A stretch of DNA of 21,314 nt from Bacteroidota bacterium (GTDB lineage Bacteria; Bacteroidota; Kryptoniia; Kryptoniales; JAKASW01), in the NCBI GenBank assembly GCA_021796055.1, contig JAJYOS010000008.1:1-21314 (forward strand), in the 5' to 3' direction. Positions 1 through 10,457 of this stretch are shown here, piece after piece. Every line of letters starts with the position of its first letter. Within the stretch, counting starts at the first letter, position 1. The notes under the pieces were generated by a model, which was given only the letters and a program-made list of their open reading frames with translations, did not search any database and was not told the origin of the DNA. A program made the translations under genes and the position numbers.

Positions 1-5
1 GAAAG

Positions 6-1184
6 ATGAGCGACTTCAAGTATGTCATCGTTGGTGGAGGAATGGCAGCGGACTCCGCCGTGAATGGTATTAGAGAAAATGATGGGAGCGGATCGATCGC
101 CGTTTTCAGCGAAGAGAAAGATATGCTGTACAATCGTCCGCCGCTTTCAAAAGGGTTGTGGAAGGGCGAGCAGCTTGATAGTATTTGGAGAAATACCGAG
201 AAGCAGAAAGTCGATTTCTTTTCCGGTACCAGGATGAAATCAATCGACCGTACCGGCAAATCCGTCACGGCGGGAGACGGGAAATCCTATTCGTATGAGA
301 AGCTTCTCCTCGCAACCGGTGGGACGCCGCGTCGTTTTCCTACCGGAGGGGAAGGAGTGATTTATTATCGTACGGTGGATGATTACAGGAAACTCCGCGT
401 ACTTGCCGACAGCGTGTCAAACTTCGCGGTGATCGGAGGCGGATTCATTGGCTCCGAGATCGCGGCTGCTCTGGCCATGAGCGGTAAGAACGTTACGTTG
501 ATCATTCCTGAGAACGGAATCGGGACGAGAGTCTATCCCAAAGGCCTTTCGGCTTTTCTCCTCAATTATTTTTCGGAGAAAGGAATTAAGGTCCAGCCTG
601 GCGAGCATGTACTATCGGTCGGGAAATCCGATTCCGGCTACACGATCGAGACAAAGAGCGGAGAGAAGTTCACTGCCGACGCAGTTGTCGCTGGGCTCGG
701 CATAACGCCGAACGACGTTCTGGCGAAAGCGTCGGGCCTTGCCGTCGACAACGGGATAATTGTTGACGCGTTTCTCAGAACGACGGATCACTCTATCTAC
801 GCCGCCGGCGACGTCGCGAACTTCTACAATCGGAGCCTGGATATAAGGATGCGGGTGGAGCATGAAGACAACGCGAACACCATGGGGAAGCTGGCCGGCA
901 AGAACATGTCGGGAACCCCTGAGCCGTATGACCATCTACCTTTTTTCTATTCGGATCTGTTTGATCTCGGATATGAGGCGGTCGGCGAGTTTGATCCGAG
1001 CGGCGAAGTGGTCGAAGATTGGGTGGATGGATACCGAAAGGGAGTTGTCTATTACCTGAAAGAGAGCCACGTTACCGGAGTGATTCTCTGGAACACGTGG
1101 GGAAAGGTAGATGACGCCAGAAAGGTGATCACCTCTAAGAAGAAATATACATCATCCTCCCTGAAAGGGCTGATAACCGACTAA
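6..1184 (+). CDS. AIF/ferredoxin-reductase-like NAD(P)/FAD-dependent oxidoreductase
   Basis: A 392-residue two-dinucleotide-binding flavoprotein. The N-terminal FAD Rossmann motif is VGGGMAADSA (residues 9-18), with Ala where the usual third Gly of GxGxxG would be. A second Rossmann motif for NAD(P)H, VIGGGFIGSE, is at 142-151. The C-terminal FAD signature YAAGDV is at 265-270. The stretch after it (a histidine-led helix, then PFFYSDLFDLGYEAVGE) resembles the C-terminal region of apoptosis-inducing-factor and ferredoxin/rubredoxin-reductase-like proteins. Such enzymes pass electrons from NAD(P)H to a small redox carrier. No redox-active CxxC pair is seen, so a thioredoxin-reductase role is unlikely. 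The natural partner is unknown and no ferredoxin or rubredoxin gene is adjacent. The ATG lies 5 bases from the window edge behind GAAAG, so most of the upstream control region is outside. It is convergent with the next gene. Confidence 0.88.
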   Translation: MSDFKYVIVGGGMAADSAVNGIRENDGSGSIAVFSEEKDMLYNRPPLSKGLWKGEQLDSIWRNTEKQKVDFFSGTRMKSIDRTGKSVTAGDGKSYSYEKLLLATGGTPRRFPTGGEGVIYYRTVDDYRKLRVLADSVSNFAVIGGGFIGSEIAAALAMSGKNVTLIIPENGIGTRVYPKGLSAFLLNYFSEKGIKVQPGEHVLSVGKSDSGYTIETKSGEKFTADAVVAGLGITPNDVLAKASGLAVDNGIIVDAFLRTTDHSIYAAGDVANFYNRSLDIRMRVEHEDNANTMGKLAGKNMSGTPEPYDHLPFFYSDLFDLGYEAVGEFDPSGEVVEDWVDGYRKGVVYYLKESHVTGVILWNTWGKVDDARKVITSKKKYTSSSLKGLITD

Positions 1185-1196
1185 CGTTTCCACTAT

Positions 1197-1224
1197 AGGG
1201 GCGCCGGGGACCAACCCGCGCCCT
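1197..1224. terminator. GC-rich hairpin between convergent genes
   Basis: A 9-bp stem with one bulged C: left arm GGGCG, bulge C, CGGG; right arm CCCG then CGCCC; loop GACCAA. It sits in the 63-bp gap between the flavoprotein stop and the end of the convergent YIP1 gene. No T-run follows on either strand, so it is only a possible terminator or mRNA 3'-end stabiliser serving either gene. Confidence 0.4.
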
Positions 1225-1247
1225 CAAGAAATTCTATCCTGGTCTCG

Positions 1248-2021
1248 TTAGCTAAAGATCGCATGTTCGAAAAATATGCTGACGGCTTCCCAGACAAACC
1301 AAATCCCGAATACCCAGAAAGCGGCTGTCAGTTTCTTCTTTCCCGAGAGTGTGCCGATGCCGATCGAAATTACAATCAGGCTCCAGATCGTGAAGAGATT
1401 GAGCCTGGAAAGGATTGAGTAGGCCAGGTTTTTGCTGTTCATGGGGATGAGCATTCCAAGGTGCGCTCCCCCGTCGAGTCTCGACGAAAGTACGGCGATC
1501 ACGATTGCGAAAATGAGGCCAACGCCTGTGATCCAATATGACATTCCGGTCACGGCAAGACCCTTGGCATAGTCAAAATCTGAGTTGAGCGCGAATCTCC
1601 CGACGAGAAACCAGACAAGCGACATGAGAAAGAATTCGATCAGGAGGACAACCGTCACGGTCATAATTCTGAGAACCACCGCAAATGCCGAGGCGCTGGT
1701 AAGGTTGTCCGCGATCATTTGCCTTTCTTCATCCGCCTGCTGTGTGGTGATTTCTCCTTTTGATTCCGCCTTCTCGATGGCATCCTCACGTTGCTGAACA
1801 ATTTGCGCACGCAGGGTGGGAGTGTTCAATTGGACGTAGGAAGAAACTCCCGCCACCAGGAGTACCAGAACGAGGGGCGCAAACCAATCGAGAAATTTCA
1901 CGCCGGCCGTAGTAATGGAATTAAATACCCGAGACGGCTTATAGAAAGTTCCCGCTGCTTTTTCGAACTGAGAAATCGGTTTCTGGGCCGGGCGCTCGAC
2001 AGAATCATCTTGTTCCGACAT
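1248..2021 (-). CDS. YIP1-family integral membrane protein (second of a tandem pair)
   Basis: A 257-residue protein with a short polar N-terminus, the segment FEKAAGTFYKPSRVFNSI (about residues 19-36), and then roughly five hydrophobic segments. A charged loop of about 50 residues (about 75-115, rich in E, K and Q) separates the first and second membrane spans. This layout and the motif leading into a DWF..P membrane entry match bacterial YIP1-domain proteins, whose biochemical function is not established. It is clearly paralogous to the gene 78 bp upstream on the same strand: both start MSEQ and share the FYxPxxVFxSI block, the loop and the WFLVGxFAL segment. The start is supported by AGGAGAGG a few bases before the ATG. 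It is probably co-transcribed with its paralogue. The family call is by pattern recognition only. Confidence 0.75.
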   Translation of the reverse strand: MSEQDDSVERPAQKPISQFEKAAGTFYKPSRVFNSITTAGVKFLDWFAPLVLVLLVAGVSSYVQLNTPTLRAQIVQQREDAIEKAESKGEITTQQADEERQMIADNLTSASAFAVVLRIMTVTVVLLIEFFLMSLVWFLVGRFALNSDFDYAKGLAVTGMSYWITGVGLIFAIVIAVLSSRLDGGAHLGMLIPMNSKNLAYSILSRLNLFTIWSLIVISIGIGTLSGKKKLTAAFWVFGIWFVWEAVSIFFEHAIFS

Positions 2022-2099
2022 AGTTCATCCTCTCCTGGTTTCGTGAAGATCGTTCAACCTTGGTGATGTAATTTAACGTCATCGGCTCCGCGCGCCTGT

Positions 2100-2861
2100 T
2101 CAGGCAAATCTGCCGGTGAACAAGAAGACGCTTGCCAGAGTGAAGACTATCCAGATACCATATACCCACGCGGCTGACTGGATGACTTTCTTTCCCGCAA
2201 ACGTTGCAAGGCCAACGGACACGGCGAACAGGGTCCAAAGCGTGAAGAGGTCGACTCTTGCCATCAGCAGGTAGCTTTTACTCTGCGCGTTCATGCTTGT
2301 GAGCATGCCAAGGTTGAGCCCACCGTCAAGCCGCGCGAGCACGACGGACAGGGCAATTCCGATGATCATTCCTACTATGCCTATCCAATTGCTTAGCCCG
2401 ACTATTCCCATCGTCTGCGAGTAAGTGATTTCACTCTTCAGAGCGAATTTTCCGACAAGGAACCAGACTGCTGATAGGATAAAAAAGAAAATAAAAGTCG
2501 CGACCAAGGCTCCCGCAACCCCGATCCATTCGAACCCGGTCGATCCGCTTTCGATCCTTTGTTTTGCCAATTGCGCCTGGTCGGAGGTCATCTTACCATT
2601 CGCAACCATCTTGTCGATGCTTTGCTCAGCGATCTGCATGCTCTGGTATTTCAATTCAGGCGTGCTGAAACGCACATAGATCGATACGCTCGCAAGCACA
2701 GCGAGCAGCAAAACCGGCACGAACCAATCTGCCGCTTTAACCCCTGACTTTTTAATGGATTCGAAGACGTTGGTCGGCTCGTAGAAAATCCCCGCCGCTT
2801 TGTCGGTGAAGGACATCGTCTCTTCGGGTGGCTGCTCGATGTTAACTGGCTGTTCCGACAT
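2100..2861 (-). CDS. YIP1-family integral membrane protein (first of a tandem pair)
   Basis: A 253-residue paralogue of the following gene with the same plan: polar N-terminus, FTDKAAGIFYEPTNVFESI at about residues 18-36, a membrane span at about 45-65, a charged loop (about 75-110, containing QSIDKMVANGKMTSDQAQ), then four more hydrophobic segments. Function is unknown; YIP1-like proteins in bacteria are multi-pass inner-membrane proteins without a settled role. The start is well supported by AAGGAGGT just upstream of the ATG, one of the strongest ribosome binding sites in the window. It is the first gene of a two-gene operon on the minus strand and divergent from polA. The spacing and shared sequence indicate tandem duplication. 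Confidence 0.75.
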   Translation of the reverse strand: MSEQPVNIEQPPEETMSFTDKAAGIFYEPTNVFESIKKSGVKAADWFVPVLLLAVLASVSIYVRFSTPELKYQSMQIAEQSIDKMVANGKMTSDQAQLAKQRIESGSTGFEWIGVAGALVATFIFFFILSAVWFLVGKFALKSEITYSQTMGIVGLSNWIGIVGMIIGIALSVVLARLDGGLNLGMLTSMNAQSKSYLLMARVDLFTLWTLFAVSVGLATFAGKKVIQSAAWVYGIWIVFTLASVFLFTGRFA

Positions 2862-2881
2862 ACTACCTCCTTTTTGCTAAA

Positions 2882-2908
2882 ATTATATTAGTGGTACATG
2901 AAGTACAA
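2882..2908 (-). promoter_or_regulatory. Candidate promoter and operator-like repeat for the YIP1 pair
   Basis: Reading the minus strand, an exact TATAAT (2887 to 2882) lies about 20 bp before the first YIP1 ATG. A TTTG (2908 to 2905) lies upstream at near-promoter spacing. Between them is the inverted repeat GTAC-ATGAA-GTAC (2894-2906), placed where a repressor would block polymerase. The implied leader would be very short, about 14 nt, and no transcription data exist. Confidence 0.35.
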
Positions 2909-2909
2909 A

Positions 2910-2964
2910 CTTGGGAGAGGTGCTTTGTCATGTGAAGCTCGCCATCCCGGGTGAGTTTCCCAAG
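2910..2964. promoter_or_regulatory. Nested inverted repeats in the YIP1/polA divergent region
   Basis: An outer repeat CTTGGGA (2910-2916) pairs with TCCCAAG (2958-2964). Nested inside it, CTCGCC (2938-2943) can pair with GGTGAG (2950-2955) through one G-U pair around a six-base loop. The element lies 72 bp upstream of polA and could be part of its leader or a protein-binding region. Function is not established. Confidence 0.3.
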
Positions 2965-3035
2965 AGAAGTTGAATTGGCATCGCCCGCATTCCATCTAAT
3001 TCTCAAACTTTCTAAATTATGTCAAACAGGAGTCG

Positions 3036-5828
3036 ATGTTGCCCGCAAAGAGATTTTTCATACTTGACGGAACGGCACTTGCGTACCGTGCTTATTTCAG
3101 CATGATCAGCCGCCCGCTCATCAATTCAAAAGGACAAAATACCAGCGCGGTGTTTGGATTTGCCAACTATCTCATGAAGATACTAGCTGATGAGAAGCCG
3201 GATTATCTCGTAGGAGTGTTTGACACGGGAGAGCCTACGTTCCGTCACGAAAAATATCCGGAGTACAAGGCGACTCGCGAGAAGATGCCCGAGGAGATGA
3301 TCGCACAACTAGGCAACATAAAGAAGATGCTGAACGCGTTCGGTGTGCCGACGGTCGAAAGGCCCGGATACGAGGCAGACGATGTCATAGGCACACTCGC
3401 ACGTCTCGCGGCGAAGGAAAACATAGACGTCTTCATGGTTACCGGCGATAAGGATTTCATGCAACTAATCACGCCGAGAATCAAAATGTACAAGCCCGGA
3501 AAGAGCGGAACCGACGTTGAGATCGTCGACGAGAAGGGAGTTGAGAAGAAATTCGGAGTCAAGCCGGAGCAGGTCATAGACGTGCTCGCGCTGACAGGCG
3601 ACGCGGTAGACAATGTGCCAGGCATAAAGGGAATCGGAGAAAAGACGGCAATACCTTTAATACAGAAGTACGGAACCCTCGAGAAGGTCCTGGCGAGCGC
3701 CGACAAGGTGGACAAACCCGCCCTGAAGGAAAAACTCAAGACTGGAAAGGATATGGCTCTCTTATCCAAGTGGCTCGTAACTATAAACACTGACGTTCCT
3801 CTCGGCGTCGACTTTCATTCACTGAAGGAGAAAAATCCAGACCAGCCTGCTATCGTGAAGCTGTTTAATGAGCTTGAATTCAGGTCGCTTCTGAGCAGGG
3901 CCCAGCAGCTTGTCTTCTCGCCAGCCGCGGACAAGCGCGAAGAAACCCCAGTGGAAACCGAAGAAGCGGAGACCCCGGAAGGCGACTACAATACCATTTC
4001 GACGGTTAGACATTCATATAAGCTCATAACAGACGCCGAAGAACTCGGGAAGGTCGCGGAGAAATTGAAGAAGGCGGAAGTTGTCTCGATGGACACTGAG
4101 ACGACCAGCGTAGATGCGCTAAACGCGAGACTGGTGGGTATCGCGCTGTCCGTGAAACCTCACGAGGCATATTATGTAAACATCGCGTCCGACAAGGAAG
4201 ATCTTTTTGCGAGTGAGGAAAGGGGACGCGGTGTTGCCATAAAGGATGCCGTGAAGATATTGAAGCCGATTTTCGAGTCATCCAAAATCAAAAAGGTAGG
4301 CCAGAACCTCAAGTACGACATGCTCGTCCTGTCGAACTACGGGATCCGGACACGCGGCGTGGAATTCGATTCGATGGTCGCGGCGTACGTTGTCAACCCG
4401 GATGGCCAGCACAATCTCGACGCTCTCGCGAAAGAGTATCTCAAATACGAGCCGGTCCCGATAGAGGATCTCATCGGCAAGGGGAAGAATCAGAAGAACA
4501 TGCGCGAGGTATCGCCGGAAGTCGTAGCGGAATACTCGGGCGAGGACGCGGACATAGCGCTTCAGCTGACCGACGCGCTTCATAAGAAACTAGAGAAAAT
4601 GAATCTCCTCGGACTTTGCGAGGGAATGGAATTTCCGCTCGTAGAAGTTCTCGCCGAAATAGAGAAGACCGGTGTTAAGATAGATACTGAAATACTCGGA
4701 CAAATCTCGAAGGAACTCGAGCGGATGATCGAGAACCTTGCCCTCGACATTTATAAGCAGGCAGGCGAGGAGTTCAACATAAACTCTCCGAAGCAGCTTG
4801 GGGATATTCTGTTCAATAAGATGAAACTCCCTTCAGGAAAGAAGACCAAGACGGGGTTTTCGACCGACGTTTTCGTGCTTGAAGAGTTGAGCGCGCAGCA
4901 CCCGATAGCTGACAACATTTTGTCATATAGAAAGCTTACGAAGCTCAAGTCGACGTATGTTGACGCGCTACCCACACTGATCAATCCTCGCACCGGCCGC
5001 GTTCACACTTCGTTCAACCAAACCGTTGCCGCAACCGGGAGGCTCAGCTCGTCCGATCCTAATCTCCAGAATATCCCGATACGAGGCGAGATGGGGAAGG
5101 AAATTCGCAAGGCTTTTGTCCCCGGCGAAAAGGGATGGGTGATGATGTCCGCCGATTATTCTCAGATTGAACTTCGCGTGATGGCACACATCTGCAAAGA
5201 CGAAGGGATGATCGAGGCATTTCAGAAACACGAGGATATACACCGCACAACAGCGTCGAAGGTGTTCGGCGTGGCGCCGGACAAGGTTACTTCAGACATG
5301 CGCCGGAAGGCGAAGGAGGTTAACTTCGGCCTGCTATACGGCATCGGACCATACGGACTCAAGCTCCGGCTCGGTATTTCGCAGACCGAGGCGAAGGAGG
5401 TCATCGACACGTACTTTCAGAGATTCCCGAGGGTCCGTGAATATATAGACGGGACGCTTGACTTTGCCCGCAAGCACGGCTTTGTCGAGACGCTACTCGG
5501 CAGGCGTCGTTATCTGGCGAACATCAACAGCAAGAACTCTGCGGTCCGGATGGCCGAAGAACGCCAGGCGATCAACATGCCGATACAAGGGACGGCCGCG
5601 GACATGATCAAGCTCGCGATGGTCGGCATCTTCCGCGAGATGGAGAAGCAGGGGATGAGATCGAGGATGATACTCCAGGTGCACGATGAGCTCGTCTTCG
5701 AAGCCCCGAAAGATGAGTTGAAGAAACTCGAGTCTCTCGTTCGCGACGGGATGACAAACGCTTTGAAGCTGAGTGTTCCTGTAGAAGTCGAAGTCGGCAC
5801 CGGGCCAAACTGGCTCGATGCACACTGA
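3036..5828 (+). CDS. polA: DNA polymerase I
   Basis: A 930-residue enzyme of normal full length for three-domain Pol I. It fills gaps and removes RNA primers during replication and repair. The N-terminal 5'-3' exonuclease (about 1-300) shows ILDGTALAYRAY, GYEADDVIGT, TGDKDF and the helix-hairpin-helix stretch DNVPGIKGIGEKTA. The 3'-5' exonuclease (about 330-510) looks active: Exo I DTET with D353 and E355, Exo II NLKYD, Exo III YSGED. The polymerase domain has motif A DYSQIELR (D707), motif B RRKAKEVNFGLLYG (R756, K760, F764, Y768) and motif C VHDE (H883, D884, E885). Phe at 764 is the usual residue that disfavours dideoxynucleotides. The start is supported by AGGAG five bases before the ATG. 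It ends 8 bp from the stop of the convergent PiT gene with no visible terminator between. Confidence 0.98.
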   Translation: MLPAKRFFILDGTALAYRAYFSMISRPLINSKGQNTSAVFGFANYLMKILADEKPDYLVGVFDTGEPTFRHEKYPEYKATREKMPEEMIAQLGNIKKMLNAFGVPTVERPGYEADDVIGTLARLAAKENIDVFMVTGDKDFMQLITPRIKMYKPGKSGTDVEIVDEKGVEKKFGVKPEQVIDVLALTGDAVDNVPGIKGIGEKTAIPLIQKYGTLEKVLASADKVDKPALKEKLKTGKDMALLSKWLVTINTDVPLGVDFHSLKEKNPDQPAIVKLFNELEFRSLLSRAQQLVFSPAADKREETPVETEEAETPEGDYNTISTVRHSYKLITDAEELGKVAEKLKKAEVVSMDTETTSVDALNARLVGIALSVKPHEAYYVNIASDKEDLFASEERGRGVAIKDAVKILKPIFESSKIKKVGQNLKYDMLVLSNYGIRTRGVEFDSMVAAYVVNPDGQHNLDALAKEYLKYEPVPIEDLIGKGKNQKNMREVSPEVVAEYSGEDADIALQLTDALHKKLEKMNLLGLCEGMEFPLVEVLAEIEKTGVKIDTEILGQISKELERMIENLALDIYKQAGEEFNINSPKQLGDILFNKMKLPSGKKTKTGFSTDVFVLEELSAQHPIADNILSYRKLTKLKSTYVDALPTLINPRTGRVHTSFNQTVAATGRLSSSDPNLQNIPIRGEMGKEIRKAFVPGEKGWVMMSADYSQIELRVMAHICKDEGMIEAFQKHEDIHRTTASKVFGVAPDKVTSDMRRKAKEVNFGLLYGIGPYGLKLRLGISQTEAKEVIDTYFQRFPRVREYIDGTLDFARKHGFVETLLGRRRYLANINSKNSAVRMAEERQAINMPIQGTAADMIKLAMVGIFREMEKQGMRSRMILQVHDELVFEAPKDELKKLESLVRDGMTNALKLSVPVEVEVGTGPNWLDAH

Positions 5829-5836
5829 TTTAGAAT

Positions 5837-6826
5837 TTACCTGATGAACATCTCCAATATCCTGTAGGCTCCCGCCCCGATCAGAGCCGCCATCGGGATC
5901 GTCAGCACCCACGCCATAACGATGTTTCCGGCCACTCCCCATCGTACAGCGGAAAGACGCTTCGTCGCGCCGACACCCATTATACCGCCGTTGATCGTGT
6001 GAGTAGTGCTGACCGGTATGCCCAAAAAAGTTGCGACGAGAAGCGTAATGCCACCCGCCGTTTCTGCGCAGAAGCCATCCACCGGCCGAAGGCGCGTAAT
6101 CTTCTGACCCATAGTCTTCACGATTCTCCATCCGCCGAAAAGAGTCCCCATGGCGATGGTGAAGTTGCACATTACAATGACCCAGAAAGGCACGACGAAA
6201 GACTTCAATAAACCGGCCGTAACGAGAAGTCCCGTTATAACCCCCATGGTTTTTTGAGCGTCGTTTGTGCCATGTCCGAGGCTCAGGAAAGCGGCGGAAA
6301 CAAGCTGGAGCTTTCGGAAGGCTCCGTTGACTTTTGTCGACGATCTTTTGTGAAAGATCCACATGACAGCAGTCATTAATAAGAATGCCACTACGAGTCC
6401 CATTACCGGCGCGACAACTATGAAGACCAGAGTCCCTGTCCAGCCGCTGTACAGAATCGCGGAGAATCCAGCTTTCGCGATGGCGGCTCCGGCATAACCG
6501 CCCATTAACGCGTGTGACGAGCTAGTAGGAAGGCCGTAGTACCATGTTATCAAATCCCAGGCAATCGCCCCGATGAGGCCGCTCATAATAACGTATTCGT
6601 TGACCGCACTCAGTTCGACCAGCCCTTTGCCGAGCGTGTCGGCCACTCTAAGCCCGAAAAAGAATGCCGCGATGAAATTGAAGAACGCCGCCCATGCCAC
6701 GGCTTTTCTCGGGGTCAGGACGCGAGTCGATACGACTGTAGCGATTGAGTTCGCTGAATCGTGAAATCCGTTCAGGAAATCAAAGACGAGCGCGACTGCG
6801 ATTATGACGATTACGAGAGTGAGCAT
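5837..6826 (-). CDS. pit: PiT-family inorganic phosphate transporter
   Basis: A 329-residue, highly hydrophobic permease. Both halves of the internally duplicated PiT signature are present: DFLNGFHDSANSIAT at residues 16-30 and GHGTNDAQKTMG at about 183-194. About ten membrane spans can be drawn. PiT proteins import phosphate, typically as a metal-phosphate complex, driven by the proton or sodium gradient. The length fits the compact bacterial form without a large central loop. The gene follows the DUF47 gene by 15 bp on the same strand, the standard pairing for this family, and is presumably translated from the same mRNA. No strong ribosome binding site precedes the ATG, so coupling to the upstream gene is possible. 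Substrate choice between phosphate and sulfate cannot be told from sequence, but the DUF47 partner favours phosphate. Confidence 0.93.
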   Translation of the reverse strand: MLTLVIVIIAVALVFDFLNGFHDSANSIATVVSTRVLTPRKAVAWAAFFNFIAAFFFGLRVADTLGKGLVELSAVNEYVIMSGLIGAIAWDLITWYYGLPTSSSHALMGGYAGAAIAKAGFSAILYSGWTGTLVFIVVAPVMGLVVAFLLMTAVMWIFHKRSSTKVNGAFRKLQLVSAAFLSLGHGTNDAQKTMGVITGLLVTAGLLKSFVVPFWVIVMCNFTIAMGTLFGGWRIVKTMGQKITRLRPVDGFCAETAGGITLLVATFLGIPVSTTHTINGGIMGVGATKRLSAVRWGVAGNIVMAWVLTIPMAALIGAGAYRILEMFIR

Positions 6827-6841
6827 CGCTACGAAGCGGGA

Positions 6842-7471
6842 TCAGGCGTGTTTGATCAGTATCGATTCGAGGACGTTAGCGACGTCTTCGCAGCGATCTG
6901 TCGCCGTTTCCAATCCTATATATATCTCCTTCAGCTTTATCAATTCCACGGCATTCTTCTCGTTCTCAAACAGATCCGCTATGGCGAGAGTGAACACCGT
7001 ATCGGCATCATTCTCATACTCGTTTACCTTTTTCAGCACATCCTGGAGCATGCGAGTATTCTTGAAGTCCCTCAGATAAGTAACCCCTTTGCCGACCATC
7101 TCTACCTGCAGCTCGATAATCTCCATCAGTCTGCGCATGTACTGGGTGGCGTTCTTCACGTTGTACAAAACGAAACGCGAAGAGGTACCGTTAATGTAGT
7201 CCATGATATCATCGAGTGAGGAGGCGAGCTGGTGGATGTCTTCTCTGTCGAAGGGCGTTACAAACGTCGCGTTGAGCTCGGCGAAAATTCGGTGCGTCAC
7301 TTCGTCCGCCTGATGCTCCAGGTTCTCGATTTCATCCGCGATGCTCTTGGTTCGAGCGACATCCGAGTCGGGGATCTTCTTAAGCGCCACCGAAGCTTTA
7401 AGCAGAAGTTTGGTCATCTCCTCAAACAAAGAATAGAACTTCTCGTCATGCGGGAGGAGCACTTGAATCAT
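6842..7471 (-). CDS. DUF47 (PhoU-like) phosphate-transport accessory protein
   Basis: A helical, charged protein of 209 residues from this start. The opening MIQVLLPHDEKFYSLFEE matches the normal beginning of DUF47 proteins (LLPxxEKFxxLFEE), and later segments (ADEIENLEHQADEVTHRI, DREDIHQLASSLDDIMDYI) match the PhoU-like helical bundle. DUF47 proteins accompany PiT transporters and are thought to modulate them. The frame stays open upstream, with alternatives GTG at 7486, ATG at 7561 and TTG at 7636. I prefer 7471 because the extra N-terminal residues look like translated leader and the shorter form fits family length. No start has a clear Shine-Dalgarno sequence, so the exact start is uncertain. 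Confidence 0.88.
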   Translation of the reverse strand: MIQVLLPHDEKFYSLFEEMTKLLLKASVALKKIPDSDVARTKSIADEIENLEHQADEVTHRIFAELNATFVTPFDREDIHQLASSLDDIMDYINGTSSRFVLYNVKNATQYMRRLMEIIELQVEMVGKGVTYLRDFKNTRMLQDVLKKVNEYENDADTVFTLAIADLFENEKNAVELIKLKEIYIGLETATDRCEDVANVLESILIKHA

Positions 7472-7815
7472 TCTGTCGATTTTCACAGTCAGCCCACTGT
7501 CAATTGATAGAAGGAAAGCGAGTAAATTTAACCGGCGGCCCCCATTTTTCAAAGTAATCATGAGAATTAGCAGAAATTTAGATGTAGTCTTGATTTGATG
7601 CGGCGCAATCAAAGTTAAAGCTGACTTGATTTTCAACCACGATTTCCGAAATTATTGTCAGAGGCCTTGGCCCGAGACTTCCGCTTCCGGTTGATAATCG
7701 CGGGATGTCATTATAAATTGACGTTGAAGTTGATCTGGTTCTGAGACTGAAGCCTGAAACTTGCTCAGCCTCTTAAGTGTTGGATTAAGCACAGGAAAAA
7801 AATACTAGGTACGAA
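7472..7815. other. Divergent gene-free region between the DUF47 gene and clpC
   Basis: This stretch of about 340 bp holds the upstream in-frame extension of the DUF47 gene (not thought to be translated), a small inverted repeat ACAGT-GGGCTG-ACTGT on the minus strand (7500-7485) abutting the alternative GTG start, and the candidate clpC promoter described separately. On the minus strand an exact TATAAT (7715-7710) overlaps the plus-strand AT-rich box, so back-to-back promoters are possible. I see no RNA gene and no CIRCE heat-shock operator. Confidence 0.4.
7691..7719 (+). promoter_or_regulatory. Candidate clpC promoter
   Basis: TTGATA (7691-7696) and TAAATT (7714-7719) are 17 bp apart, the ideal spacing for a housekeeping promoter. 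The overlapping TATAAA (7712-7717) would give a 15-bp spacer. The implied leader to the clpC ATG is about 90 nt. It is judged by motif only; a Bacteroidota-type sigma factor would prefer different boxes. Confidence 0.33.
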
Positions 7816-10332
<2,517 letters not shown>

Positions 10333-10355
10333 AATATTGATTGTGATTGAATATG

Positions 10356-10388
10356 AACGCCCGACGGTTTCGCCGGGCGTTTTTTTTT
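10356..10388 (+). terminator. Rho-independent terminator after clpC
   Basis: AACGCCCG (10356-10363) pairs perfectly with CGGGCGTT (10374-10381). The stem is extended inside a mismatch by two more pairs around a GTTT loop, and runs directly into nine T's. It begins 23 bp after the clpC stop codon. This is the most convincing terminator in the window. Confidence 0.92.
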
Positions 10389-10457
10389 GTAACCCTTTTG
10401 GGGCCTGCGAACTATAGCAATTGGATTTTCGTCCGACTTTTGTTAAGATTGTAACGC

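Noticed and set aside
5493..6362. A 289-codon minus-strand frame spanning the polA end and the PiT gene
   Set aside because: It overlaps two clearly identified genes in other frames. Its residues are rich in R, H and G, as is typical of a shadow frame.
6761..7219. A 152-codon plus-strand frame over the DUF47 gene
   Set aside because: It is antisense to the DUF47 helical motifs and the PiT start. It shows no independent family pattern.
7773..7815. Possible CIRCE or other heat-shock operator upstream of clpC (CTTAA-N8-TTAAG)
   Set aside because: The repeat is only 5 bp per arm and does not match TTAGCACTC-N9-GAGTGCTAA. It is too weak to call.
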